Assembly: GCF_003946275.1 (NCBI RefSeq)
Contig: NZ_RHNQ01000008.1
Location: 1-50,782 of the forward strand
Length of the DNA: 50,782 bases
Origin: Loigolactobacillus backii
GTDB taxonomy: Bacteria; Bacillota; Bacilli; Lactobacillales; Lactobacillaceae
Direction: 5' to 3'
Shown: positions 8,269-16,727 of the stretch, piece by piece
Position numbering within the stretch: position 1 is the stretch's first letter
Layout: every line of letters starts with the position of its first letter
Notes under the pieces: model-generated
The model's database searches: none
What the model was told of the DNA's origin: nothing
What the model saw: only the letters and a program-made list of their open reading frames with translations
Translations under genes and position numbers: made by a program

Positions 8269-8302
8269 TTCTAATTGAAAGGTTGTGCCATTTCAATTAG
8301 AA
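8269..8302. repeat. 12-bp inverted repeat upstream of ytgP
   Basis: TTCTAATTGAAA (8269-8280) and TTTCAATTAGAA (8291-8302) are perfect complements around a 10-base loop, 35 bp before the flippase start. There is no T run, so it is more likely an operator or 5' leader hairpin than a terminator. Confidence 0.75.
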
Positions 8303-8336
8303 TGTAAAAGAATGTTTTCAGGAAGGAACGAATGCC

Positions 8337-10016
8337 ATGTCTAAGTCACGGTTGCAAAATGAACCGTCCGTGAATAAAAAGATTGAACCAGAACAAAACA
8401 TTAAAAGTGAGCCAACCGCACAAGAAAAAATGTTACGGGGATCAGCTTGGATGACTGCTGGCAGTATTACCTCACGAATTCTGGGCGCACTTTACATTAT
8501 TCCTTGGGTGGCCATGTTTGGTGCTGAAAGTGGCCAGGCCAACGCACTTTTTGCGATTGGCTATAATATCTACAGTTTATTTTTAGTTATTTCAACAGCT
8601 GGTATTCCAGGGGCGGTAGCAAAGCAAGTGGCACACTATAATGCCATGAACGAATATTCAACCGGGCGAAAGCTGTTTCGTAGTGGGATCTACTTAATGG
8701 TTATCATGGGGATTGTTTCGGCGGCACTGTTGTATTTTGTGGCACCTTGGCTTTCTACGGGAAATCCAGATGCGATTCCCGTTATTCGTTCATTGGCGTG
8801 GCCGTTGCTTATCATTCCGGTTATGAGTCTCGTTAGAGGTTTCTTTCAAGGGTATCAGGATATGGCGCCGTCGGCAATTTCTCAGTTTATCGAGCAAGTG
8901 GCCCGAATTATTTATATGTTGGCGATGACCTTTTGGATTATGCGGGTGCTTCACGGAAATTATGTTTCGGCGGTTACCCAATCAACTTTTGCGGCCTTTA
9001 TTGGCGCAATTGCAAGTCTGCTAGTTTTAGGGTGGTACTTTTTACGTAAACGTAGTGGTTGGAATGAATTAAGCCGCAATAGTGCGGCCGTTTTAGATAT
9101 TTCAACGCGCGATATGTTGACGGAAATGGTTCGGCAGGCAATTCCATTCATTATTTTGGACGCCGGGATAACTATTTTTCAATTGGTTGATCAGTACACG
9201 TTCATTCAGTGGATTGGTCGGTTCATGAGTGGGACAAAGGCTGATTTCTATAATTATTACCAATTATTTGCGTTTAGTTCGAATAAATTAATTATGATTA
9301 CTGTTTCGTTGGCTTCATCAATGGCAGTCACCTCGATTCCACTCTTATCAGAGGCATTTACGAAGGGTGATCGCAAATCGCTGCGGGAACAAATTGATAG
9401 CATGCTTGAACTTTTCTTCTTCATAATGATTCCTGCAGCAATTGGGATGGCGGCAGTTGCCAAACCACTATACACCATTTTCTATAGTTATAATTTTACG
9501 GGCACTTTAATTTTAGAATTCTCATCTTACGTAGCAATTATTTTAGGACTATTCACTGTCTTAGCTGCGATGATGCAAGGGCTATACCAAAATAAGAAGG
9601 CAATTCTTTATTTCGTTATTGGACTAATTGTAAAGCTGATTGTCCAGTACCCAATGATTGCGCTATTAAAGGTTTTTGGGCCATTAATGGCAACTGCTAT
9701 TGGTCTTGGTGTAACTAGCTTTTTAATGATGCGCTCGTTGCATCAAAGGTTTGATTTAAATTTCAATGAGATCGTTCGACGTTTGGCAGGTATTTTATTT
9801 TCTGCCATACTGATGTACGGAGTTTGTGTGATAATCGAGAAAGGGCTCTTTACCTTCTTAAATCCCGCAAGTCGATTGCAAAGTATGCTTGTGCTCATAA
9901 TTGTCGCCGGGCTTGGCGCAGTAGTTTACGGCTATTGTATGTTACGTTCACGTTTGGCCGACGAAATTCTTGGCGAAAGAGTTGCCGGTTTGCGCCGACG
10001 ATTGAGGATTAAGTAA
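8337..10016 (+). CDS. ytgP: MurJ/YtgP-type lipid flippase
   Basis: A polytopic membrane protein of the MOP (MVF/polysaccharide transporter) superfamily, resembling B. subtilis YtgP/MurJ, which flips lipid II to the outside for peptidoglycan synthesis. About fourteen hydrophobic spans follow a hydrophilic N-tail of some 30 residues; the segment GSAWMTAGSITSRILGALYI near residue 36 is typical of the family start. 559 residues is normal. ATG at 8337 follows AGGAAGG; a nearer ATG at 8332 is out of frame. Its stop overlaps the start of the pseudouridine synthase, the same pairing as ytgP-ytzG in Bacillus. A polysaccharide rather than lipid II substrate is possible. Confidence 0.85.
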   Translation: MSKSRLQNEPSVNKKIEPEQNIKSEPTAQEKMLRGSAWMTAGSITSRILGALYIIPWVAMFGAESGQANALFAIGYNIYSLFLVISTAGIPGAVAKQVAHYNAMNEYSTGRKLFRSGIYLMVIMGIVSAALLYFVAPWLSTGNPDAIPVIRSLAWPLLIIPVMSLVRGFFQGYQDMAPSAISQFIEQVARIIYMLAMTFWIMRVLHGNYVSAVTQSTFAAFIGAIASLLVLGWYFLRKRSGWNELSRNSAAVLDISTRDMLTEMVRQAIPFIILDAGITIFQLVDQYTFIQWIGRFMSGTKADFYNYYQLFAFSSNKLIMITVSLASSMAVTSIPLLSEAFTKGDRKSLREQIDSMLELFFFIMIPAAIGMAAVAKPLYTIFYSYNFTGTLILEFSSYVAIILGLFTVLAAMMQGLYQNKKAILYFVIGLIVKLIVQYPMIALLKVFGPLMATAIGLGVTSFLMMRSLHQRFDLNFNEIVRRLAGILFSAILMYGVCVIIEKGLFTFLNPASRLQSMLVLIIVAGLGAVVYGYCMLRSRLADEILGERVAGLRRRLRIK

Positions 10017-10747
10017 TGCGAATTGATCGTTTTATAACAGTTACTGCGATGGGCAGCCGTAAAGAGGCTCATCAGTGGCTTAAGCAAGGAAGGTTAACCG
10101 TTAATGGTCAAAGCGTCAAACTGGCTAAACAGCAGGTTGAACCAGGTCAGGACAGTATTGCTTTGGATGGTGAAGTCATTAATTATGCACCGCTCAGCTA
10201 TTATTTATTGAATAAGCCGGCCGGTGTTTTATCAGCGACTAAAGATTCACGAACCAAAACAGTTATGGCACTATTAAGTACGGCTGATTTTCGCGCTGAT
10301 TTATTTCCAGTTGGTCGACTTGATAAAGATACAACAGGGCTACTATTGCTAACCAACGATGGCCAATTAGCACACCAATTGTTAAGTCCCAAAAAACAAG
10401 TAACTAAACTTTATCAGGCGCAAATTGACGGCCTGGTGACTGCTGCTGATGTTGCCCGATTTGCTGAAGGCGTGATAACCCAACATGGGACGAAATTTAA
10501 ACCTGCTAAGTTGCAAATAATGGGACTTGATTTAACCAAAAAGCAGTCGGTCATTCAAGTACAGGTGCTGGAAGGTCAATTTCATGAAGTTAAACGGCTA
10601 TTTCAAAGTATTGAAAAGCCTGTGTTAAAATTGCGGCGATTAGCTATGGGGCCGCTGACCTTACCGGAAGGCTTGCCAGTGGGTCAGTACCGACCATTGA
10701 CAACAATGGAACTTACGGCATTAAAAAATAGCAGTAAAGGCGTTTAG
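10016..10747 (+). CDS. RsuA/RluB-type pseudouridine synthase
   Basis: Converts one uridine in rRNA to pseudouridine; the short RsuA-like architecture suggests 16S or 23S rRNA. An N-terminal S4 RNA-binding domain (MRIDRFITVTAMGSR to about 60) is followed by the catalytic domain with VGRLDKDTTGLLLLTNDG (about 99-116), whose aspartate is the nucleophile. 243 residues is typical. The ATG overlaps the flippase stop by one base (TAATG), so the two are translationally coupled. The exact target base cannot be told from the sequence. Confidence 0.92.
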   Translation: MRIDRFITVTAMGSRKEAHQWLKQGRLTVNGQSVKLAKQQVEPGQDSIALDGEVINYAPLSYYLLNKPAGVLSATKDSRTKTVMALLSTADFRADLFPVGRLDKDTTGLLLLTNDGQLAHQLLSPKKQVTKLYQAQIDGLVTAADVARFAEGVITQHGTKFKPAKLQIMGLDLTKKQSVIQVQVLEGQFHEVKRLFQSIEKPVLKLRRLAMGPLTLPEGLPVGQYRPLTTMELTALKNSSKGV

Positions 10748-10771
10748 ATTTAACGCTTTGCCGCTATTTTT
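10724..10771. terminator. Bidirectional terminator between rsuA-type gene and nnrD
   Basis: AAAATAGC-AGTAAAGGCGTTTA pairs with TTAACGCTTTGCCGCTATTTT, with A-rich and T-rich flanks, so it can serve both convergent genes. The 5' arm overlaps the last codons of the synthase gene. Confidence 0.85.
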
Positions 10772-10775
10772 TTAA

Positions 10776-11618
10776 TTAATCATTTTCAGATTGAGCCATC
10801 TTGGCCATGTATTCAGGTAAGTGAGTAATAATTTGTGAAGGTAAAACAACGTATTGCTTTTTTGCTAAATAATCAGCAATTTTGCTGTGGGTGTAAACCG
10901 CCGCTAAAACGGCCTGATTAGAATCGGCAAACTGGGCAACGAAGCCCGCAATAATACCGGTTAAGGTGTCCCCCATGCCACCTGTGGCCATTGCGGCAGT
11001 ACCGGCTGTGTTACGCCAATTATTTTTACTAGTGGCTAGATAAACCTCGGTTCGATGTGACTTAACGATGACGGTTCCGGCTAATTTCTCTTGGACCTGA
11101 CGATTATTTCTCGGTGTTTGTTCTTTAATCGGAAGACCAGATAGGCGCTGCCATTCCATTTGGTGGGGAGTGAAAATTAAATGTGTATCCGGTAATTTAA
11201 GGTGGTGGCTGGCGATTAATGAAATGGCTGATCCATCAATAATTAGGGTTTGTTGTTTTTGAATGGTGGAAAAAGTTAATTCGAGTAATTTTAAGGCCTG
11301 ATAGTTTTCACCTAGTCCTGGTCCAATAACGACCACATCCATTGTTGGTAATAATTGTTTGATGCTAGTGGCATCCTGATTACTAATTACCATTGCCTCT
11401 GGTAAACGGGCGTGGAGGCTGGCAAAATTTATCGGATCGGTGACGCAGGTGACGAGGCCACTTCCAGCATAAACTGCGGCACTAGTACTTAAAATAATTG
11501 CGCCACCAAATTGGCGGTTACCACCGATCGTCATAACCCGGCCATAAGTTCCTTTATGACTCTGTGCTTTTCGCCTGCTAATTGTCTGTTTTACGATTGT
11601 CTCTGTAATTTTTTGCAT
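10776..11618 (-). CDS. nnrD: ADP-dependent (S)-NAD(P)H-hydrate dehydratase
   Basis: Repairs hydrated NADH and NADPH using ADP, in the cytoplasm. The YjeF C-terminal (ribokinase-like) domain occupies nearly all 280 residues: GTYGRVMTIGGNRQFGGA near the N-terminus, VVIGPGLGE near 95, FTPHQMEW near 150 and NTAGTAAMATGGMGDTLTG near 207, the last containing the nucleotide site and catalytic aspartate. There is no epimerase (NnrE) domain, as is common in Firmicutes, where it may be encoded elsewhere. Transcribed alone; an extended -10 TATAAT lies about 40 bp upstream on the minus strand (plus 11655-11660). Confidence 0.95.
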   Translation of the reverse strand: MQKITETIVKQTISRRKAQSHKGTYGRVMTIGGNRQFGGAIILSTSAAVYAGSGLVTCVTDPINFASLHARLPEAMVISNQDATSIKQLLPTMDVVVIGPGLGENYQALKLLELTFSTIQKQQTLIIDGSAISLIASHHLKLPDTHLIFTPHQMEWQRLSGLPIKEQTPRNNRQVQEKLAGTVIVKSHRTEVYLATSKNNWRNTAGTAAMATGGMGDTLTGIIAGFVAQFADSNQAVLAAVYTHSKIADYLAKKQYVVLPSQIITHLPEYMAKMAQSEND

Positions 11619-11681
11619 TTTTTAACCACCTTTAGTTAGTGTCTACTTATAGTTATTATACCAAGTGGCGGCAAAAAGCGC

Positions 11682-11711
11682 TTGACCTAACCCTTTTAAT
11701 AATGCTAAACT
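11682..11711 (+). promoter_or_regulatory. tRNA-Leu(CAG) promoter
   Basis: TTGACC (11682-11687) and TAAACT (11706-11711) with 18-bp spacing, 17 bp upstream of the tRNA. Confidence 0.7.
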
Positions 11712-11728
11712 ATTTTAGTAGTTAATTT

Positions 11729-11812
11729 GCCGCTGTGGCGGAACTGGCAGACGCGCAGCATTCAGGGTGCTGTTCACTTCGGTGAGTACAGGTTCGATCC
11801 CTGCCAGCGGCA
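11729..11812 (+). tRNA. tRNA-Leu(CAG)
   Basis: Solitary class II tRNA. Acceptor GCCGCTG pairs with CAGCGGC; anticodon loop TTCAGGG gives CAG, reading CUG. Long variable arm, discriminator A, no CCA. It has its own promoter and terminator. Confidence 0.95.
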
Positions 11813-11835
11813 TAATTATAAAGCTTTAAAAAATA

Positions 11836-11887
11836 AATAAAGTAGTTATAAACGTCGTTAAAAAGCGTTTATAGCTGCTTTATTTTT
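11836..11887 (+). terminator. tRNA-Leu(CAG) terminator
   Basis: AATAAAGTAGTTATAAACG (11836-11854) pairs with CGTTTATAGCTGCTTTATT (11866-11884) with a single mismatch, then T residues. The stem is unusually long for a tRNA terminator. Confidence 0.9.
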
Positions 11888-12103
11888 TACCCTTATTTTT
11901 TGAAAATCGAATCAATGTAAAACTTTTTTGCATATCTGTATTAATGACAATCTTTTCCAATTTTATTAATTGCAGCGTCCGCTAATTTAATTTTTCTAAG
12001 TGTTACAATCTGGAATCAAAAGTGCGGTTACGTTTTAAAAGTGTATAAGTATATTCTCGGTTTGATTCTTGCTAATCTAAAAGTAAGAAAGGGGAAATGC
12101 TTA

Positions 12104-12580
12104 ATGCGTTTAAAACAAATTAATTGGCCTTATTTAGTGCTGGCCATCGTTATTATGGAAATTATTGGTGGTTTATCTAGTTTATTAGCGGGTAATATAG
12201 CAGGTATTTATGCTCAGTTAAGTAAACCACCATTAGCACCTCCTGGAATCGTATTTGGGATTGTTTGGCCACTTCTATATCTACTTTTAGGTGTGTACAG
12301 TTATTATGCATTTTATGAGCTAGATCATGACCACGGGAGTCACCTGCGGCTTCTTTTTATTACACAAATAATACTGAATTTCCTTTGGTGTTTTATCTTT
12401 TTCCACTTTTCTGCACATTGGCTTGGTTTTATTGTTATTTTAATTATGCTGGTAGTGCTGTTAGAACTTCTTTTTGAAACCAAAAAGGTTAAAAACAGTT
12501 TAACCTATTTGATTTGGCCTTACTTAATTTGGCTTTTGTTTGCGACCTATTTAACGGTGGGAGTGGCAATCTTAAATTAA
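12104..12580 (+). CDS. tspO: TspO/MBR family membrane protein
   Basis: A five-helix membrane protein of the TspO/peripheral benzodiazepine receptor family, which binds tetrapyrroles; its role in lactobacilli is not settled. Five hydrophobic spans in 158 residues, with KPPLAPPGIVFGIVWPLLYLL near residue 45 as the family signature and WPYLIWLLFATYL near the end. A longer frame runs from 12041, but GAAAGGGG sits 8 nt before the ATG at 12104, and family members begin just before TM1, so I use that start. Stands alone after the tRNA-Leu terminator. Confidence 0.9.
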   Translation: MRLKQINWPYLVLAIVIMEIIGGLSSLLAGNIAGIYAQLSKPPLAPPGIVFGIVWPLLYLLLGVYSYYAFYELDHDHGSHLRLLFITQIILNFLWCFIFFHFSAHWLGFIVILIMLVVLLELLFETKKVKNSLTYLIWPYLIWLLFATYLTVGVAILN

Positions 12581-12730
12581 AGTTTAGCTAGTTCTGTATG
12601 AAATAACTAGTCGGGCAAATAAATTGCCTTATTGGTTATTTTTTATGGCCAAAAATACGATTTGAAGTTTTCAGAAAAAAGTGAAATAATAAGGAAATTA
12701 ATTAATGCCATTAACAAAGGACTGAAAATT

Positions 12731-13666
12731 TTGCGTTTAAGAAAAAAGCTAGTTTACTGGTTGATCGGTGTATTAGTTGTCATTTTATTAGTAATTACTG
12801 GCGCTAGTTTGTACCTTTATCATTTTGCTTTTGAACCTACTCCGAAAGTTTTGTCTCACCCAACGGCCAAAAGTAAACTGATAACTGCCCGTAATAAGAG
12901 CTGGCTTGCTAAAGTTCCTAAGCAACGTTGGCACGAGCAGTCAGCGACGGACGATTTACGTTTAGTTGCCGATTACGTGCCGGCTGCTAAGACAACAGAA
13001 AAGACGATTGTTGTGGCTCATGGTTATATGGATAACAAAGAAGATATGGCGGCCTACATCCATTTATTCCACCGGCTTGGCTACAATGTTTTGGCGCCCG
13101 ATGATCGTGGTGCTGGTGCCAGCCAGGGAAATTACATTGGTTTTGGTTGGCCGGATCGATTGGATTATTTGAAGTGGACGAAGCAGGTAATTCACCATAA
13201 TGGTCAAACTAGTGAAATTGGATTGTTTGGTGTTAGCATGGGCGGTGCAACGGTGATGATGTTAAGTGGCCAGCACTTACCACATCAAGTTAAGGCAATT
13301 GTTGAAGACTGTGGCTACGAAAGTGTTAGTGCCGAATTAAGTTATGAACTGAAGAGCTTGTACCATTTGCCTAAATTTCCGTTACTGTATTCTGCCAGTG
13401 TCGTCACGATGATTCGCGCGCACTATAATTTTTTGCAGGCCAGTTCATTAACGGCCTTACACCATAATCACTTACCAACGTTCTTTATTCATGGCAGTGC
13501 CGATACTTTTGTCCCAACGCGGATGGTTTATAAAAATTATGCAGCCACTAAAGGAAAGAAAAAATTATGGATCACAAACGGTGCTCACCACGCTGAATCG
13601 CTGAGTGATTATCCAAAACAATACCGGCAAAAAGTTGGCCAGTTCTTTGCCCAAAATTTAAATTGA
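12731..13666 (+). CDS. Membrane-anchored alpha/beta hydrolase
   Basis: An alpha/beta-hydrolase of unknown substrate, tethered outside by an N-terminal membrane helix (VYWLIGVLVVILLVITGASL, about residues 8-27). The catalytic triad is visible: Ser169 in GVSMGG, Asp258 in GSADTF, and His286 or His287 in NGAHHAES; an oxyanion-type HGYMDNKED stretch precedes. The frame is open from 12632, but AAAGGA (12716-12721) is 9 nt before an in-frame TTG at 12731, which places a charged MRLRKK directly before the helix, so that start is preferred. Resembles B. subtilis YqkD-type proteins. Esterase or peptidase activity is possible. Confidence 0.85.
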   Translation: MRLRKKLVYWLIGVLVVILLVITGASLYLYHFAFEPTPKVLSHPTAKSKLITARNKSWLAKVPKQRWHEQSATDDLRLVADYVPAAKTTEKTIVVAHGYMDNKEDMAAYIHLFHRLGYNVLAPDDRGAGASQGNYIGFGWPDRLDYLKWTKQVIHHNGQTSEIGLFGVSMGGATVMMLSGQHLPHQVKAIVEDCGYESVSAELSYELKSLYHLPKFPLLYSASVVTMIRAHYNFLQASSLTALHHNHLPTFFIHGSADTFVPTRMVYKNYAATKGKKKLWITNGAHHAESLSDYPKQYRQKVGQFFAQNLN

Positions 13667-13703
13667 TTGGATTAAGAAATTTAAGTCATTTCGACGAGTG
13701 TAT

Positions 13704-13732
13704 TTGCCATTCAATTAAAAGCTTGCTATAAT
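13704..13732 (+). promoter_or_regulatory. tRNA-Gly(CCC) promoter
   Basis: TTGCCA (13704-13709) and TATAAT (13727-13732) with 17-bp spacing and an extended TG upstream of the -10: a strong promoter. Confidence 0.88.
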
Positions 13733-13771
13733 AATAGAGTTGTTATTTATAGTTAGTATTGTAGTGGCAAT

Positions 13772-13842
13772 GCGGGTGTAGTTTAGTGGTAAAATTCAAG
13801 CTTCCCAAGCTTGCGTCGCGAGTTCGATTCTCGTCACCCGCT
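13772..13842 (+). tRNA. tRNA-Gly(CCC)
   Basis: Acceptor GCGGGTG pairs with CACCCGC; anticodon loop TTCCCAA gives CCC, reading GGG. Solitary gene with normal T-loop TTCGATT, discriminator T, no CCA. Very like tRNA-Gly(TCC) at 1156 outside the anticodon and D arms. Confidence 0.94.
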
Positions 13843-13851
13843 TGAATAAGT

Positions 13852-13880
13852 AAACGATTAGGTTGCTTTGATCGTTTTTT
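13852..13880 (+). terminator. tRNA-Gly(CCC) terminator
   Basis: AAACGAT and ATCGTTT with a 12-base loop, then a T run. The stem is short, so some read-through into the argS leader is possible. Confidence 0.65.
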
Positions 13881-13889
13881 ATTAATTTG

Positions 13890-14071
13890 TTGAGAAAGAA
13901 TAATTACGCAAAATTATGAACAGCGAGTCTAGATTTGGTGGGAGCTAGATGATGGTTAACGTAAGGTCGTGCTTTTGAAAATTAAACTGAATATGAAAGT
14001 GGATAGCCTATCAAAAAGAGTGGTACCGCGGGTTTTAACTCGTCTCTTACAATTTTTGAGGGCTTTTTTTA
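13890..14071 (+). promoter_or_regulatory. argS: T-box leader of argS
   Basis: The T-box core GTGGTACCGCGG (14020-14031) and the stem I motif AGCGAGT with GGTGGGAG (13922-13943) identify a tRNA-responsive leader. The specifier is probably CGT at 13968-13970: in the thrS leader the specifier is likewise followed by GCTTTT. An alternative CGT is at 13960. The terminator is weaker than in leuS and thrS: CTCTTAcAA with TTGAGGG and seven T (14044-14070). Its promoter was not located with confidence. Confidence 0.85.
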
Positions 14072-14098
14072 GGCAAAATTTTAAGGAGGAACTACTTT

Positions 14099-15793
14099 AT
14101 GAATGATCAAGCAGCAGTTGTAAAAGCATTACTGCCGGTGCTAGGCGATACATTAGATGAAGCTACGATTCAAAAATTAATTGAAGTCCCGAAGACATCT
14201 AATTTGGGAGATTACGCTTTTCCAGTTTTCACATTGGCCAAAACTTACCGTAAGGCACCACAATTAATCGCTAAAGAACTAGTTGAGAAGATTGATGCTA
14301 GTCAGTTTGAGAAAATTCAGGCGGCCGGTCCCTACATTAATTTCTTTTTGGATAAACCACAATTCAGTCATGATTTGTTACACGAGATTTTAACAACCGC
14401 CGATCACTATGGGGATGCCGATTTAGGCAAAAAGGGCAACGTTCCGATTGATATGTCTAGTCCTAACATTGCTAAACCAATTTCCATGGGCCATTTACGT
14501 TCAACGGTAATTGGGAACGCCATTGCTAATATTTTACGCAAGGTCGGTTATAATCCAATTAAAATTAATCATTTGGGTGATTGGGGCACACAATTTGGTA
14601 AATTAATCGTTGGTTATAAAAAATGGGGTAGTGAAGAGGCAGTTAAGGCCGACCCAATTACCAATTTATTGAAATATTACGTTCGTTTTCACCAAGAAGA
14701 CCAGGAAAATCCTGAATTAGATGATGAGGCCAGAGAGTGGTTCCGCAAACTAGAAGCCGGGGACGACGAGGCGACAAAACTGTGGTCGTGGTTCCGTGAA
14801 GTTTCTCTGAAATCATTCATGAAAATTTATGACATGCTAGGAATTACTTTTGATTCTTATAATGGCGAGGCTTTTTACAACGATAAAATGGCGGAAGTCG
14901 TTCAATTGCTAGAGGACAAAAATTTGTTGAAAGAAAGCCAAGGGGCTGAAATTGTTGATTTATCAGCCTATGATTTAAATCCAGCCTTGATTAAAAAGAG
15001 TGATGGTGCGACATTGTACATCACGCGTGATTTGGCGGCCGCCATTTACCGTAAACGAACTTATGACTTTGTTCAGTCGGTCTACGTTGTTGGTAATGAA
15101 CAACGGGATCATTTTAAGCAGTTAAAAGCTGTTTTGAAAGAAATGGGCTTTGCTTGGTCAGACCAAATTCACCACGTACCGTTTGGTCTAATTACGCAAG
15201 ATGGTAAAAAATTATCGACACGTCAGGGACGAGTTATTTTATTAGAAAAAGTGCTCAATGACGCTGTTGATTTAGCACGGCAAGAAATTGATAAAAAGAA
15301 TCCAGATTTACCAAATAAAGAGGCCGTTGCCAAAGATGTTGGAATTGGAGCAGTTATTTTCCACGATTTGAAAAATGATCGTTTGAATAATTTTGATTTC
15401 AACCTTGAAGAAGTCGTTCGTTTTGAAGGTGAAACTGGGCCTTACGTCCAATATACCAACGCACGAGCACAAAGTATTTTACGTAAGGCTGGGGCAACTG
15501 AACTTGATGCGGCGGCCGATTATACAATTACAGATGCATCGGCCTGGGAAGTTTTAAAGGCATTAGGCAACTTTCCGCAGATGGTTGTTAGGGCCAGTAA
15601 AGAATACGAACCATCCGTCATTGCCAAATACGCGTTGCATTTAGCAAAGACATTTAATAAATATTATGCCAATACGAAAGTGTTAGTTGATGATGCCGAA
15701 AAGCCAGCTCGTTTAGCTCTGGTTGCGAGTGTCAGTCAAGTACTTGTTCAAAGCCTATCGTTACTTGGGGTCAATGCACCCAAAGAAATGTAA
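14099..15793 (+). CDS. argS: Arginyl-tRNA synthetase
   Basis: Class I synthetase that charges tRNA-Arg. 564 residues, normal. The N-terminal additional domain (about 1-110) binds the tRNA D-loop; the HIGH-type signature is in SPNIAKPISMGHLRST (about 121-136); the KMSKS-type loop appears as DGKKLSTRQG near 365; the C-terminal DALR anticodon domain starts near 440 (GPYVQYTNARAQSI). ATG follows AAGGAGGAA. It is controlled by its T-box leader and followed two genes' distance later by argR, an arginine-sensing neighbour. Confidence 0.98.
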   Translation: MNDQAAVVKALLPVLGDTLDEATIQKLIEVPKTSNLGDYAFPVFTLAKTYRKAPQLIAKELVEKIDASQFEKIQAAGPYINFFLDKPQFSHDLLHEILTTADHYGDADLGKKGNVPIDMSSPNIAKPISMGHLRSTVIGNAIANILRKVGYNPIKINHLGDWGTQFGKLIVGYKKWGSEEAVKADPITNLLKYYVRFHQEDQENPELDDEAREWFRKLEAGDDEATKLWSWFREVSLKSFMKIYDMLGITFDSYNGEAFYNDKMAEVVQLLEDKNLLKESQGAEIVDLSAYDLNPALIKKSDGATLYITRDLAAAIYRKRTYDFVQSVYVVGNEQRDHFKQLKAVLKEMGFAWSDQIHHVPFGLITQDGKKLSTRQGRVILLEKVLNDAVDLARQEIDKKNPDLPNKEAVAKDVGIGAVIFHDLKNDRLNNFDFNLEEVVRFEGETGPYVQYTNARAQSILRKAGATELDAAADYTITDASAWEVLKALGNFPQMVVRASKEYEPSVIAKYALHLAKTFNKYYANTKVLVDDAEKPARLALVASVSQVLVQSLSLLGVNAPKEM

Positions 15794-15801
15794 GTTAAAA
15801 G

Positions 15802-15849
15802 CACCTAAAACAACTAGCAAAAAATTGTTAGTATTTTAGGTGTTTTTTT
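15802..15849 (+). terminator. argS terminator
   Basis: CACCTAAAA (15802-15810) pairs with TTTTAGGTG (15834-15842), followed by seven T; the loop itself can form a CAACTA/TTGTTAG helix. Confidence 0.92.
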
Positions 15850-16176
15850 GACCATACCTTTAATTTTTATAAATTACAGATGGTAAAAATCAATCCAACT
15901 TTATTATAAAATGGGCAAAATATACATTAAATGAAAGTGTATGTCGGAATACGCGCCAGTTTGTGTTTGGAAAAACGGTCTCCTGTGCTTGCTATGTTTC
16001 AACTGAGCGATTGTGTCTTAGTTGAATGGACAACGTATGGAGCGTTAGGATTATTAGCGTACTTAGTTAACCAACCTCAATTGTGGAATAGTAGTTACGA
16101 TCGTCAAACATTTCCTAGATTTAGGCGGATTTTTATAAGTAAAACCTCATATTTATAAGAAAAAATGGTTTTAATT
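15850..16176. other. Intergenic region, argS to argR, no gene recognised
   Basis: About 330 bp without a supportable gene. A 75-codon frame (15931-16158) has no ribosome site and no familiar sequence. It contains the 12-mer GTGTTTGGAAAA (15963-15974), which also occurs, as an inverted pair, around the repeat at 33.3 kb. No clear ARG box could be assigned by eye. Confidence 0.6.
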
Positions 16177-16185
16177 TGTTATACT
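16177..16185 (+). promoter_or_regulatory. Extended -10 of argR
   Basis: TGTTATACT (TG at 16177, TATACT at 16180-16185), 33 bp before the argR start. No convincing -35 is present, as is common for extended -10 promoters. Confidence 0.55.
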
Positions 16186-16218
16186 AAATAGTAACATCTA
16201 GGTAATGAGGTGATAATG

Positions 16219-16680
16219 ATGAAAAAATCAGTTCGACAAGCACGGATTGAACAGATCATTAAACAACACAGTGTTGCTACCCAAGAATCATTGTTGGCAC
16301 TTTTAAAAGAAGAGGGAATTCCGGCAACGCAGGCGACTATTTCGCGTGACATTCGCGAAATGCAAATTGTTAAGGAACGAGACGCCAACGGCACTATCCG
16401 CTATACGATTTACCACAATGGTGAGAAGAGTGAAGAAGAACGGCTGGCTGATACTTTGGCTCAGGTGGCACTTTCGATTACTCGAATTGAATTTGTTAAT
16501 GTCATCAGAACTGCGCCAAGTAACGGTAATTTACTGGCAGCAATTATTGATGATATGAAGCTAGACGACGTTGCCGGAACGATTGCCGGACATGATACAA
16601 TCCTTGTTATTAGTCCCTCAGAAACCGCGGCGCAAGAAATTAACGATTATTTTCGTGATAAAATGCAACAAATAAATTAA
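16219..16680 (+). CDS. argR: Arginine repressor ArgR
   Basis: An arginine-responsive transcription regulator, normally a hexamer. About 153 residues: N-terminal winged-helix DNA-binding domain (KKSVRQARIEQIIKQH, then TQATISRDIREMQIVK, the recognition region) and C-terminal hexamerisation/arginine-binding domain ending GTIAGHDTILVI, where the GHDT stretch binds arginine. A GTG at 16210 is inside the ribosome site GAGGTG; ATG 16219 has the best spacing. Lactobacilli often carry two ArgR paralogues that must interact; only one is in this window. Confidence 0.95.
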   Translation: MKKSVRQARIEQIIKQHSVATQESLLALLKEEGIPATQATISRDIREMQIVKERDANGTIRYTIYHNGEKSEEERLADTLAQVALSITRIEFVNVIRTAPSNGNLLAAIIDDMKLDDVAGTIAGHDTILVISPSETAAQEINDYFRDKMQQIN

Positions 16681-16727
16681 AAACTACCTAAAGTGGACTA
16701 ATTTAGTCATTTAGGTAGTTTTTTTAA
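16679..16727. terminator. Bidirectional terminator, argR and RluD-type gene
   Basis: AAAAACTACCTAAA pairs with TTTAGGTAGTTTTT, with an inner GACTAA/TTAGTC helix. It serves argR and, from the other strand, overlaps the stop of the convergent pseudouridine synthase. Confidence 0.92.

Noticed and set aside
13890-13919. TTGAGA-18-TTATGA as the argS promoter
   Set aside because: It would start transcription near 13926, inside the stem I AG motif, and so remove part of the T-box leader.
15910-15950. AT-rich ATATACATTAAATG region as an ARG box
   Set aside because: Only weak likeness to the ArgR operator consensus, and too far upstream of the argR -10 to be convincing.
15931-16158. 75-codon frame between argS and argR
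   Set aside because: No Shine-Dalgarno sequence, biased composition and no recognisable family; it overlaps possible repeat remnants. Kept only as an intergenic note.
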